Below, one piece after another: positions 25,040 through 36,432 of a stretch of DNA of 64,000 bases. The stretch is from Amorphophallus konjac (Eukaryota; Streptophyta; Magnoliopsida; Alismatales; Araceae): positions 572,806,140 to 572,870,139 of the forward strand of contig CM040121.1 in assembly GCA_022559845.1 (NCBI GenBank). The letters are read 5' to 3'. The translations under genes and the position numbers were made by a program. The notes under the pieces are model-generated. The model made no database searches and was not told the origin of the DNA. It worked only from the letters and a program-made list of their open reading frames with translations. Within the stretch, counting starts at the first letter, position 1. Every line of letters begins with the position of its first letter.

Positions 25040-25420
25040 TCAGCGGCACGCCCAGCCCCCAAGGGGCCTCAACGGCACGCCCTGGTGGGGCTCCAGCGGC
25101 ACGCCCCTTCAGGGTCCCAGCGGCACACCCCATGAGGTGTTCAGCGGCACACCCCATGGGGTGTTCAGCGGCACACCCCCTGGGGTGCTCAGCGGCACGC
25201 CCTCAGCAGGGCTCCAGCGGCACGCCCTGCAGGGGCCTCAGCGGCACGCCCTCAGCAGGCCTTCAGCGGCACGCCCTGCAGGGGCCTCAGCGGCACGCCC
25301 TCAGCAGGCCCTCAGCGGCACGCCCTTCAGGCCATTCAGCGGCACGCCTTTAGGGGCTTCAACGGCCCGCCGTTTTGGCTCCCCCACGGCACGCCTTTTC
25401 AACTCTCCAGCGGCACAGCG
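25040..25420 (+). repeat. 24-bp minisatellite, CGGCACGCC core
   Basis: Cores cagcggcac(g/a)cc recur at 25094, 25118, 25142, 25166, 25190, 25214, 25239, 25264, 25288 and 25312, a 24-bp period with a few 25-bp steps. The array ends ~200 bp before the TATA box, so it lies in U3. The same array is at about 51560-51945 in the 3' LTR. Confidence 0.9.
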
Positions 25421-25618
25421 GTGAAGCTTTTCAACGTCAATGCGACGAGAAGCTCATGCCCTATACATCCTTGGCGCGCAGTGGAGCCGTCTGAGGTGGC
25501 AGCTGATCGTTGGGCCACGTAGCCTACCCCACTGACAGCCAGGACAGAGCAGGTCAAACCCCATGATCACAATCCACTTCCCGCCTTCGACGGCTGTGCT
25601 CGAAGTCTCCGGCGGCTG

Positions 25619-25630
25619 GGGTATAAAAGG
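25619..25630 (+). promoter_or_regulatory. TATA box of the Tat 5' LTR
   Basis: ggtataaaagg, matching 52139-52150 in the other LTR. A second TATA-like ctataaagg occurs near 26620. The first is the better promoter candidate by form and by the purine-rich leader that follows. Confidence 0.6.
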
Positions 25631-26344
25631 CCTCCTGTTCGACAAAAAAGGGGGTTCCAAAAAAAAAAGGGAAGACACAAACAGAAGGCTCAGGGGGAGA
25701 CCCACGGCCAAGAGAAGAAAAGAGGAGAAGAGAGAAAAGAAGAAGAGGCCCTCCCCGCCGGGAGCTTCCGCCGACGACCACCACCACCGGAAAGAAGCAA
25801 GAGTAAGAGAGAGAGAGTTCGATGTAATGAGGGGAAGAGTTAGGGGCGGCTTGCCTTCCTCCCGCGCTCTGTCCCCCCCCCCCCCATCTTTTGTCTCTCG
25901 TTGTTCTTTTTTGTTGGGTCCATGGCCTCGCCCTGGGCATTTCCTTTTCCTTTGTAATGCGTATGTAGGGCCATGGCCTTTTGCCTCCCATGAATGAAGA
26001 ATCACCCTCCTTGGGCTTTTCTTGCAATTTCTGTTGGTTTATCCCCTCTTCGCAGTGCATGTGATGTGTAGTTCGTTCTCTCCGTCTCCCCGGTGCTTCG
26101 TTGGAACCGCCATAGCCATGTGATTCCTCCCCTGTTAGCCTTGGCCTCATGGGTTCTTCATTCCCTTCCATGGCCATCTACCGTGTCCATGGGCTTAGGG
26201 AGAGGGGGAGACCCTTACCCTCTCCCTCCGAATACCCAACTGCCAGTGGCCCATATTTGGTCTTGACCCCCCCCTTGGTTTATTTCCCTGAATAGCCTGC
26301 AAGCCAATTCCAGCGATGCACCATTTCGGCCTTTGGTCGGTGCA

Positions 26345-26570
26345 CCTTCGTTGGCCCTCAGCGGCACACCCAATTAGTCATTGACCGGCACACTCTTAGC
26401 CCTTAGCCCTTGGCCGGTGCACCTTCGTTGGCCCTCAGCGGCACACCCAATTAGCCATTGGCCGGCACACTCTTAGCCCTTAGCCCTTGGCCGGTACACA
26501 ACCCCATTAGCCCTCAGCGGCACGCCCAGATTGGCCCTCAGCGGCACACCCTTCAGTCCCTCAGCAGCCC
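26345..26570 (+). repeat. Second cluster of the CGGCACACC core
   Basis: Irregular run of (a/c)(g/c)CGGCACACCC and ggccggtacacc motifs about 25-55 bp apart. It differs by indels from its counterpart at about 52850-53070, so it is the most labile part of the LTR. Confidence 0.75.
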
Positions 26571-27034
26571 CCTTCTTGGCCTCGTCCCCGAGCCCTTTCC
26601 TTCACGTTTTCCGAGGCCCTATAAAGGTGTTGCTCCCTCGGGGGCCCACCTCCAGTTGTCGGGTTCCGCCACTCCATGTGGGCGCGTTCCCTTTATCTCC
26701 CTTACGCCCCGGGTCAAGGGGAGATGCTGCCGAATTTTTGTGAGAAAATAACAAAACATTAAAAAAGGCAAAAGGAAGCAAAAAATGAACATAATGATTA
26801 ATGAAACCTTCCAACTAATCAAATCACCGCCGGCACCATAACGAGAACTGAACTGAACTGACTAACTGCCCGGCAACCCGAATTTCCGACTGACGGTAGA
26901 GAGGCCGAACAGAACAAAGTAGGGGAGAAGTTATATAAAACTACATACAAATTAAGATAAGAAGAAAAGAAAAGCCTTAAAATAAGAAATCGAAGATTGG
27001 CTGGACCTCCACCAATCACGCCCTGATTGGCCCT

Positions 27035-27420
27035 TCAGCGGTGCATTCTGATCATATTCCAGTGGCATGTCATCCAGTTCCTTCGCCGGCACCCCCCCCC
27101 AGCCTTCAGCGGTACACTTCAACAGCCTCCGGCGGTACTCCCCTTTACACCCTTCACCGGCACACCTCAGCAGCCCCCAACGGTACACTCCCTCAATCCC
27201 AGCGGTACACCTCTTTGGGCCCCCCTAGCGGCACACCCTTATTCCCCCAGCGGTACACCTCTTTGAGCCCCTAGCGGCACACCCTTATTCCCCCAGCGGT
27301 ACACCTCCTTGAGCCCCTAGCGCACACCCTCCTGCCCTCAGCGGTACGCCCTGTTTCCCTTCGCCGGTACGCTCTCTGCCCTCAGCGGTACACTCCCGTT
27401 TTCCCCTTCGCCGGCACACT
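27035..27420 (+). repeat. Third cluster: alternating agcggtacacc and agcggcacacc
   Basis: Repeats spaced ~24-30 bp, including a nearly exact ~54-bp duplicate around cagcggtacacctcttt (27200-27310). Counterpart at about 53530-53920. Confidence 0.8.
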
Positions 27421-28041
27421 ACATATATATGTATATACATCGTGATAGGGGCATTAACAATGGCAAATAAATCAATGAAAATTACGCTAATTAAAGGACT
27501 CCGAATGCGCAATATTAATCGTAATAAGAGAGGCGAAAGGGGTAATAAAGAATAAACAATAATAGCAATAGCAATAATGAATAAAAGAAGAGAAATCATC
27601 CGGAACAAGCGCATAAAGAAGCAATGAACAGTAAATCAGAAATCCCCGAACATGTAACTAAGGAAACCCCAGATAAAAGACTCTAAGGCCCGCACTGCAG
27701 CCCCCATCTCTCCCCGTGACCCGGGGCAAAAAGGAACAACAATGCCGCACTTCCAGGTCGAGCCCGAGTCTCGGGAATTGTCCCGATATGGCCAGGCTTT
27801 GATCTAACCTCGGGCCGACATCTTAACCGGACCGGATTTGTTTCTCGTTCCGGATACCTTCCGAATCCTCATTAAAATTGCTACATGCTCGGCAGATATT
27901 TGAAGGGATCTATCACGGTTTTCTCGTCGCGTTCCCTTCACGGACCCGTGTCCGAACATGAAAAGGTCCACGTGCGACCGACATGACCGACGGTTTATGG
28001 TCTGAATACAGCCCTCAGTGTGACCCATCCCTATCTCTCTC

Positions 28042-28417
28042 GCACAATTTGTATTATTCTTTTTGGCCGCGGGGCCCCTAATTTCGGCAATTAATCAAGG
28101 GTGTTCCCTCGTATGGGGGATGTAAATGATGTCGTGACCTTTATGGCGCGACGGGATTCGGTCCCGACACAAACCACACAATCGTCTGACGAAGTCAGAT
28201 CGAGCGCACCATGGGCTCCTCGGAGCCCGAATAAATTGTCACTCCGGTGACTGGCACGCCCACGTACTTAATAAACGAATAAACTAATGAGAGAATAACA
28301 AGCGATAAAAAAAAGGTGCGTCCACAACTCTGGCACGCCCGGTGGGACCGAACCACCCTTCATCTTTTTGCCGAAATTAGGGGCCCCGCGGCCCCCTTCT
28401 TGTAATACTAATTGTGC
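28042..28417 (+). repeat. Long inverted repeat enclosing the Tat primer-binding site
   Basis: Left arm 28042-28089 in the LTR, right arm 28368-28417 in the leader. The inner 26 bases of the arms (centred on ggccgcggggcccc) are perfectly complementary. The outer ~14 (gcacaatt-gtatta) match with one mismatch. The ~280-base loop holds the LTR end and the primer-binding site. The right arm ends 35 bases before the gag ATG. Confidence 0.88.
28331..28349 (+). other. Candidate primer-binding site of the Tat element
   Basis: tggcacgcccggtgggacc starts four bases after the LTR end. The leading tggc fits pairing with a tRNA ending GCCA. I could not name the tRNA with confidence. Confidence 0.65.
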
Positions 28418-28452
28418 TACTTTCTTAAATGCAGAAAAAAGAGAGAGGCATC

Positions 28453-29636
28453 ATGGAACCAACGATGGCGGTCGTCTGCGGCCCTCAGCCCGTCCAGAAC
28501 CACGTTCGGGGTGGCTACCTGGCGATCCCCCTCACCTTCGGGAGCTTCCCTCCCACCGTGGGCTTCCCCAACTTCCTGGGGGTAGCCTTCGTTGACATCC
28601 TCGACGCACAATCGCCCGAGGAGCCCCAAACCAATGCTCCCGCTCCGGGAGCCATCGAAGCTGCCGCCGGCCGAGCTGTGGCCAAGAACAACAACAGCGT
28701 CCTTACGACGACGCTGAGCTGCAACGTGCACCATGTGCACCAAACTACCGGCCCATCCCACCAGGGGTCGGCATCTCACCGGAGGAGGCTCCGGAGAAAC
28801 AACACTAGCGCCGGCCCGGGGCGCCGCATGTCCAACTCGGGGAAGACCATGACTATGGGGACCCACCGAGTCCGTCTGGACGGGAGGAGATCCCCTGTGG
28901 CACCGGACCGCGTCGTCCCGACCGTGCCGGTTCAAAACTCCTTCCAAGAGCTCCGGAAGTTGAAAGAGGAGGCAGCACCTGCCGCTCTCGCCACATCACC
29001 AAGGACTGTGCCGACCCATAGGTCGGCGAAGCTGAAACAAGTCTGGGTGCCTAAACAGGCCCAGCCCACTACACCCGCCCAGGCGGGGCCTAGCATTTCC
29101 CGCCCGAGGAGGGCTCGACGAGATGACAGGGTCGAGGTGATGACCCCGACTCCCCCACCGGCACCCGTCCTCGCGGGGCCACCCGAGAAGGTCCACCGCC
29201 ATCGCCGGGGGCGTCGACACGACGTCGTCAGTCCGGCTCTCACGGCCCACTACCCTCCTGCCGCTGTCATCGACGCGCAACCCCGGGCCGCTCTCCCTGA
29301 CCAGGAGTGGGAAGGGATCGAGCAGGCCATGAGGAACTACCTCCGAGGCCCGGGTAGCACCCCCGCCGGCCGCCAGAGACTACTGGGGGCAATGGCCTCC
29401 GCCTTCCAGGAAGAAAGGGGGGGACCTGCACCTAGCATGGAGTCGAGGACCCGCCCGGAGGAGCCGCGCCAGTCCCCTGTACGGGAGGAAGCGCCGCGCC
29501 GATGGTCGGTCTTCGACAGGCTGACATTCCCAGGAGGATCGTCCAGCAGGGCGACAAAAAGAAATAAGAATAAGAAATGGCAGACATTCACCTGCAATAT
29601 GGCAGGAGTTCATGGTCGGTATGGGGCCTTACCCAC
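28453..29636 (+). pseudogene. Tat gag, N-terminal part (interrupted by solo LTR)
   Basis: Open frame from ATG 28453 (MEPTMAVVCG) up to the solo LTR insertion. It is rich in Pro, Ala and Arg and mostly disordered. A VFDRL motif near 29510, followed by a basic patch, is common before gag in plant retroelements. If the solo LTR and one copy of its 5-bp target duplication are removed, the frame runs on without a break into the segment at 32859. The insertion therefore truncated a then-continuous gag. It is not expected to give functional capsid protein now. Confidence 0.75.
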
Positions 29637-32600
29637 TGTGACGACCCGAGAATCCGATTACCGGGAAGGCCCGATAACCCGAGACTCGCACCGCCGCCCA
29701 AGAGCCGGGAGGGCTCGGAAGGGCTAAAAGGAGTGTGGAGGCACAAAGAAATAGGAAATAAAACAGGACAATTCAACAATTAACAGAAATAAATAAACAA
29801 CTACAACAGAGTCCAGTCCAATAGAAAGTACAGTCTAAAGCAGTAAAACGTACCACATGCCAAGTGAATACTCGGCCCGGCAAGCTGGCAACTGAGAACT
29901 TCCGCCCCGCACCCTCGAACCTCGAGGAAGAACCGCCACACCTGAAAAGCAGGGAATGAGTCTCCAAAACAGAGACTCAGCATGGATCCCGTGGAACCCC
30001 AATCGGAAACAACGGCGGTAGCGGAAAGGAAGCTACAACTACAGCAGGAACAGCAAACCGGTGGCCGGTCAAAAACTCGGCACTACAGCTACTCCTACTG
30101 CCAGAAGGCAGACATCGATCACACAGTCGAAGCTACCGAACCACGCTAGTACCACCTACCGAAGTAAGAACACACGGCAACCATGCCGTAGAGGCCTGTC
30201 CCCCGGACACAGCCGACCTGGACACGCTGTCCAAGGTGCAACCCCGACCATCCGATCGCGGGTACCGCACAACAAGACCCAACCTCGGTAAAGCCACTAG
30301 CACTAGTCTCACGGCGCAAGAACCGACACACGCGCCAAGGTGAAACAACCGAACTCACCGGTCAACACGACCGAAAACCCGAAGGTCAAAGACACAGAGA
30401 CTGACAGTCTGTCACTCCGTACTCGACAGGAGTACCACCCACTAGAAGCACAGCCGGTAGCGTCCCCTGACGTCTTAGACCGCACCGCAGGTGAACCGCC
30501 TGACGTGGTAGGTCCTACCCGAGGCGCGAACACCGTACAAGTAACCACAAACAAGTGACTAGCTGGGGTCACGCCCGTCGACGTGCGTCCACTGTCCCCA
30601 ACCACGTGTGCACACACAGACCACGCGTCCTAGGTCTGGCCCTCTGACTGGTTTTCCCCCGCAGCCGGACTCTGGCTACGACGAGGGGCCCGACGGAAAT
30701 CAGTCTAACCGTCCTCAGGGTAAGCCCGTACACCACTCCCTGGTGCGACCAGCACACGCGTACTGGTAGGCTACGACTAGTGGAGGGTCACTGAAGGAGT
30801 AGACTCTCAACTCAACGGAAAACAACGTCCGAATCCGACGACGTACGGGGACCACCCCACGTACCGGCCCCGTCGCACGGTGACCACAGTCGGAGAAGAA
30901 ACGGGACTCACAGTCCACGGCCACGCACGCACCGTGCGCTAGAGTCGAGAAAACTCAAGTGGCACTAAGCCACTAGACTCTGGACAGTCCTCTAAACGCA
31001 CTAGAGCCAACGGTCCTTGAGTCACAAGACTCGGGGTCAAGACCGTTGTACGTAACAGCACAAGGCCGTCAATCTAGTCCAATCTCTAGGTCTAAAACCA
31101 CGGTAGCACGAGTACCGAGATAACTCACGAGTCGCCAAGACCACTCCCTCGGGAAGGGAACGCAAGGGACCAAGGCCACCCACACGGGTCACACGGAAAA
31201 CACAGAAGCACGATTCCCAGGGCAGCACACAAGCCACCACGACGATTTCCCATCTTGAAGCAAGCGGGAAACCTCCAGCCCCAGGCCGGATAACTGGACT
31301 CACTGTCCAAGGCCAAACACATGGCCCACACGGGAATCGCCTTCCAAAGGAACCCACGATATGCGGGGGAGACCCCACCGCACACACACCGACACACGGT
31401 GACTCGATCAGGCGTAACACGAAAGCCCGGAATACATGGGGTCACCCGGACCCACCACACCGACGGGCACGCGAATCGAGGTAACACGGTTCCTCCCGAC
31501 ACCCCCAAAACAAGGACACGGAACCCATGGGGTGTCCAGGATACTCACAAGGCCGGAGGTCGACCACTGGGTCCCAACCGGGTCGACCGGAGACCAACAC
31601 AATGCGAACGGACGCTAAAAGGTCACCCGGACCCTTAAGCGCGCGGGCACGTAAAACGAGGTAAACGGAACCTCCAGACATCCCAAAACACGGTCACGGA
31701 ACTCCACTGGGTGTCCAAGGCACACACGGCCCACGAGGAGCACGATCAGCCGCAGACCGCCCGCCCCGGGCAGCCCGGCTGGTCACCTCCAAGAACGCGC
31801 TGTAGGTCCATAGCGCGTTCAAGCAGAACGCGCTATGCACCTATAGCGCGACACGACAGATCGCGCTATATCCCTATAGCGCGACTGCACAGATCGCGCT
31901 AGGATCACCTAGCGCGACAAGGCAGAATGCGCTAGGGACCCCTAGCACGACAGGGCAGAACGCGCTAGGACCCCATAGCGCGACAAGAACTGCCTTACTG
32001 TTCATCTTCTTCGATGAACGCGCCCTATCGGGGCAGCGCGACCTTCAAGAACGAGCTACCCAAGGGTAGCGCGTTCTCAGTCCGTGCCCGAAAACGGTGG
32101 AAACCGCGGGAAAAGCCATGCCACGCCCCGTTCACCCCCAGGTGAAGGGGAAACAAAAGGGGAAACCTTCCCCAAGCCCCTAGGCATGCATCTAAACCCC
32201 TGGATCGCCCAAAAACACCATAAAACGGGAGATCCGGCTCACACCCCAAAAACATGCATTTTACCCAAAACGCCCCGTTTAACCCGCTCGGCTCACCACG
32301 GCCTACGAAACTCGCGGGAAAGGAAGTACACGGGCTGAGGGTCTATCTCCCTACCTCCACCAAAGAAACGACGCATCGTGGACGCCGATCCACGAAGAAA
32401 ACGCCGCGAAACCCTCGCCGGCTCGCGATCGCGCCACCAAGCTTCCACGCGCCTCCTCCGCCTCGATCCTCACCTATCCTCGCCCGCATCCTCGCCCGCG
32501 CCACCTCGCCGCCGCCTCGCTCCGTCGGCCGCCGGAGAAGAGAGGGGAGAAAGAGAGCGTGAGAGAAGAGAGAGGGAGGGAAGAGAGAAATGAGAGGGGG

Positions 32601-32853
32601 AGAGAGAAAAGGGTTAGTATATATAGGAAAACCCGAAAATTCGATAAATTCAGAAAATTACGAAAAATTACCTCCGCGATCCTCGGAAGGAACACAACGC
32701 AGTGGTACTGTCCCGGAGTCGTAGAACGCCACGGTTTGCCCTGCAAAGAGTTCCGAAGGCACATCAGGGAAAAAAACACGTGTAAAGCACAAAATACACT
32801 CCGAGACCCACTACAATGATCCGAAAAATATCCGAAAAATCCGGGGCATTACA
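29637..32853 (-). mobile_element. Solo LTR of a Tekay-like element
   Basis: 3,217 bp with LTR termini (minus strand TGTAATGCCCCGG...GGTCGTCACA) and perfect 5-bp duplications cccac at 29632-29636 and 32854-32858. No internal region is present, so it formed by recombination between two LTRs. Its first ~60 bp on the plus strand and a block at 30401-30592 are nearly identical to the complete Tekay LTR; the rest is diverged. A TATA-like CTATATATAC lies at about 32617-32626 on the minus strand. Confidence 0.93.
31795..32065. repeat. Array of perfect short hairpins in the solo LTR
   Basis: Stems cgcgctat / atagcgcg (31829-31836 and 31843-31850, 6-base loop); tcgcgctata / tatagcgcga (31861-31870 and 31875-31884, 4-base loop); tcgcgctagg / cctagcgcga (31894-31903 and 31908-31917, 4-base loop). 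Further similar ones follow to ~32065. The outer stem is constant while the inner three pairs switch together (ata/tat to agg/cct). Confidence 0.92.
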
Positions 32854-32858
32854 CCCAC

Positions 32859-35800
32859 CGACCCGGAAGAATTGGCCAGAATAGCCGTTAGACCGGGACC
32901 CCTTACTAGAAGAGGGAGAGCGGCAGGCGGCGCGACACCCGCAGGCGCCAAAGGAACCTTACCTGAAGAGCCCCTTGCGGCCCTCACGGCCAATGTGGTC
33001 ACCACCGACGACACGAGTGGCGAACCCTCGACATCAGCCAAGGACGCCCCGGCCGGAGAGACAGGGGGCATGCCTAGTCTTCCCACAGCTGACCCTACAA
33101 TGCTGCTCATGATACAACGATTCCAGCAGGAAATCGAGTCACTCAAGAAGCAGCTAAGTGAGCGGGACGCGCCGCCCCCGATGTCCTGGCAGACCGAGGT
33201 TATACCCGAAGTACCCAGGGACAGGGGGCAGTCTTCAGAGGCAGCTCTTCCAGCAACCCTCAATCCTCTCGGGGGCGCGCCCCCACAGCAGACACATTAT
33301 ACAGTAGTGGCCCCGCCACAGGCTCCGCCTTCACAAGGGTCCCCTATGGCCCCCCGGGCGACCGTGGTAGCCACCCCGAGCGCGCAGCCCGCTCACTTTT
33401 ACCCGAATCCGGTCGACCTGGCAACAGTTAGCCGGTTGATGCTGGAGCAGATGATAGATATGAAGCTGGCCGAGAGGGGTGAAGGGGATCAGACGCCGTT
33501 CGACGTCTACCGGGTACCTTACCCGGCTCACTATGCTGCCAGGAAGTTGCCGGCTGGCGTCACCAAGCCGCCGAAATTTGAAAAGTTCAACGGGCAAGGG
33601 TCTCCCAGAGAGCACATTGCCTACTATGTGAACGTCATGGGAGACCTGGCTGCTGATGAGGCCTACCTCCTGAAGTTCTTCGGCTCAACACTTACCGGAC
33701 TTGCCTTTGAATGGTACTCCGGCTTGTCACCGGGGTCGGTGGCCGATTGGCCCGACATGCAGAAGAAGTTCAAGGAAAGGTTCTACGTTGCCGAGAGAGA
33801 AGTTACCATGGCTGAACTCTACGCCACAAGGTAGAAGAACGATGAGTCGGCCCTCGACTATATTAAAAGATGGAGGAACCTTAGTATGAGGTGCAAACGC
33901 CCCCCGCATCAGGAGGACGCAGTGTAGATCTGCAAGCAAAACTTAAAGAAAGAAATCCTGGAAAGGATGATCGACACTGAGGTCAAGACATTTGGCCGCC
34001 TGAACAATGTGGTAGCGGAGATCGAGGCATTCTTGGCCCGATACTCCTCCACTCCAGGCATGTCAAGCCAGAGAGCCAGGCAGGCGGAGAAGAAGCCGGC
34101 TCCCCCGGAGGTGCATGCACTAGACTTCCAAGCTTTTGAAAAGTAGAAGGAGAAAGCCAAGGGAGCTGCCAACCCTCCGCCGCCCAGAACCACAGAGCGG
34201 CGGGAAGGCCCCTCGCTAAGGGAGAAGATGAGAAACAAGTTATATTCCTTCTCCCGGGACAAGTCCAAGCTCCTGTTCGAATGGGCAACCAGCTATAATA
34301 AAATCACACTGCCAGAGCCGAAAAGGCCTGGCGACTTGAAGAAGAAGGATGACCCGCGCTTCTGCATGTACCACCGGGTGCTCGGGCATACTATTGAAGA
34401 TTGCTATGTCTTCAAGGACGTTATTGAGTCCTTAATCAAGAACGGGGAGCTGGAGATGGGGGAGCATAAAGTAGACCCCCCGCAGCCACACGAGCTGCCC
34501 AGCATAGCCTCCTCCGTCAATATGATCTCACTATACCAGGAGTTGCTAGAAGAGTGGGCGGAAGCCTGTGCCCGCGCCACTTATGAGACTTTTGTCCTGG
34601 CCCTGGCTCAAGATCAAGAGGGTTGGCAGACGGTGCCCGGAAGAAATAGAAAGGCACGCACCCCTCGGTCCGCCCCAGGGATTCATCCAAGGGACGCGAC
34701 GCCCTTGCCGGCACCATCACCGACGATCCCGGTTCGCCATGACACGGACCCCAGGCTGGTCATGAGGCGGCCCACCCACAACAAGAAGAGCTCTGTCCCG
34801 CTGCGAATGCACCAGAAAACCAGCCCGGCGGTCGAGAAACTCCAAGCTATTATTGACGGGCTTGAAGATTATGAACAGCCCAAAATCTAGCCCGTAGAAC
34901 TAAAAGAATATGTCCCCTGGGAGGAGTTCGAATCACTCGAGCTGGCTCTAGGAACAAAAGCTGAAACAGAAAAAGAGCCTCCCCTGTGGGGTGAGCTTCC
35001 TCAGGAGCAGCCATTGGCCATGGCAGGGAAGAAGAAGAAGAAGAGAAGACCCAGGGGCAAGAAGAAGAAGGAGGTCGTCCTCGCCTGCAACACCCTCTCG
35101 GCGCTGTTCGACACCGCTCTCTCCCTGGAAGAAAAAGAAGAAAACCCACCCCATGAACCAGCAGAGGTGAGTCAAGCTGAAGCATCCACCTCCCAGCACG
35201 CCACCAGGTCAGGGAGGAAGTGGGGGCGCCCTCCTCAGGGCAGCCTCAACATCATGCTCAGGGGGGAACAACCATACCAGGTTCCCGAGCCCGAGGTCCG
35301 AGGCACCGAGATCCCTCCCCCATCAGGTCTCTACCTCGGAGGCACCAAGAGTCAAGGCGCCCCGTCATTCGCCGAGTTCCTGTCAGCTCAAGTAGGAAGG
35401 TGGGCGCACCCCCAGGGGTCCTCTGCGACCAGTAAAGCAAGCGTCCCCCAAGCCCTACCAGCTGCAACTCCTGCCCAGCCAGAGGGAGAATTCAGCGGCA
35501 CCCCAAACCTCGCCGAATTCATGCGAGCAGCGGAGGAGGCCCAACAGGCCCCGCCTGCTCAACGGGCTACAGCAGATCCCGCAAAGGAGGCGTCCCCTGA
35601 TCAGGCACCCCAGCCTCAGGAGGGGAGCAGGCGCGGCAAGCCCGAAGAAATGAAGTTGCTCAAGGTGCGGGCTGCCGAGCGGATAGTCAGACACCTCAAG
35701 AAGATCCCGACCCGGTTCACTGTGTGGGAGATGCTGTCTTTAGATGAAGAAACACGGCAAGCCATCATCGCCGCACTCCAGACGCCAGCCCACCTTGAAG

Positions 35801-36432
35801 CCAGTTTGGCAGAAATAGCACCCGAAGTAGCTGTGGCTTTTACAGAAGAGGACATGCTCCTGCCGACCTGCAGTCACAACAGACCCCTCTACATGAAAGG
35901 GCAGTTGAATGGCCAGCCTATTAATAGGGTCTTGATCGACCCAGGGGCGGCGGTGAATATACTCCCTTACCGGGTGTACCAGAAGCACTACTTTGATGTA
36001 CACTTGGTTGAGGTCAAAAATATCAAGATTGCTGGCTTTAACCAGAAATGTGAAGTGCCCATGGGGGTTGCAGAGTTCAACTTAACCTTTGATGACTTCA
36101 CCACCAAGGTCCAGTTCCACGTCATCAACTCCAGCACTTCCTACAAGGCGTTGCTTGGCCGGCCTTGGGTGGTACCCTCCACTCTGCATCAATGCATCAA
36201 GTACCCCTGCGAGGGAAAGGAAGTCAGAATCTTCGCCGACCTCCACCCGTTCGAGGTGTTCGAGTGTCACTTGTCAGATGCTAATCTGTACTTGGAAAAG
36301 GCGAAGCAAGCTCCTCAAGCTGCCCGAGACAAGGGAAGAAGAAAGCAGAGTCAGGTGGCTGGTTCCCTCCGCCACCCCCGGGTTATGTGGCTCTCCACAT
36401 GTACCGTTTATTGCACAAGAAGAAGGGGTATT
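32859..36432 (+). pseudogene. Tat gag (central and C-terminal) and protease
   Basis: Continues the frame of the N-terminal part. A retrotransposon gag core lies at about 33560-33980 (FEKFNGQGSPREHI, FEWYSGL, FKERFY). A zinc-binding-like module CxYHxxLGHxIEDC follows at about 34350-34400. Lys/Arg-rich linkers come next, then an aspartic protease region at about 35850-36200 with VLIDPGAAVNIL. In-frame TAG stops occur at 33832, 33925, 34144 and 34888; all would be CAG (Gln) before a C-to-T change. The frame shifts by one near 36340-36420, where protein similarity moves to the next frame. The protease has DPG in place of the usual D(S/T)G. Confidence 0.85.

Larger units (their letters stand above)
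24843..28326 (+). repeat. 5' LTR of the Tat element
   Basis: 3,484 bp against 3,460 bp for the 3' LTR. They differ by scattered substitutions and by indels concentrated in the short-repeat tracts near 26300-26600. Contains a 24-bp minisatellite (25040-25420), TATA boxes and two further runs of the same CGGCAC(G/A)CC core. Confidence 0.93.

Noticed and set aside
25040..25420. CRISPR-like regular array
   Set aside because: Units are tandem variants of one 24-bp sequence, with no conserved repeats separated by unique spacers, and the context is a plant LTR.
24858..25424. 188-codon frame with repeated SGTP / QRHAL / SAARP units
   Set aside because: The repeat is the 24-bp minisatellite (eight codons) in an LTR U3. 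All frames stay open because the period is a multiple of three, and there is no independent support for translation.
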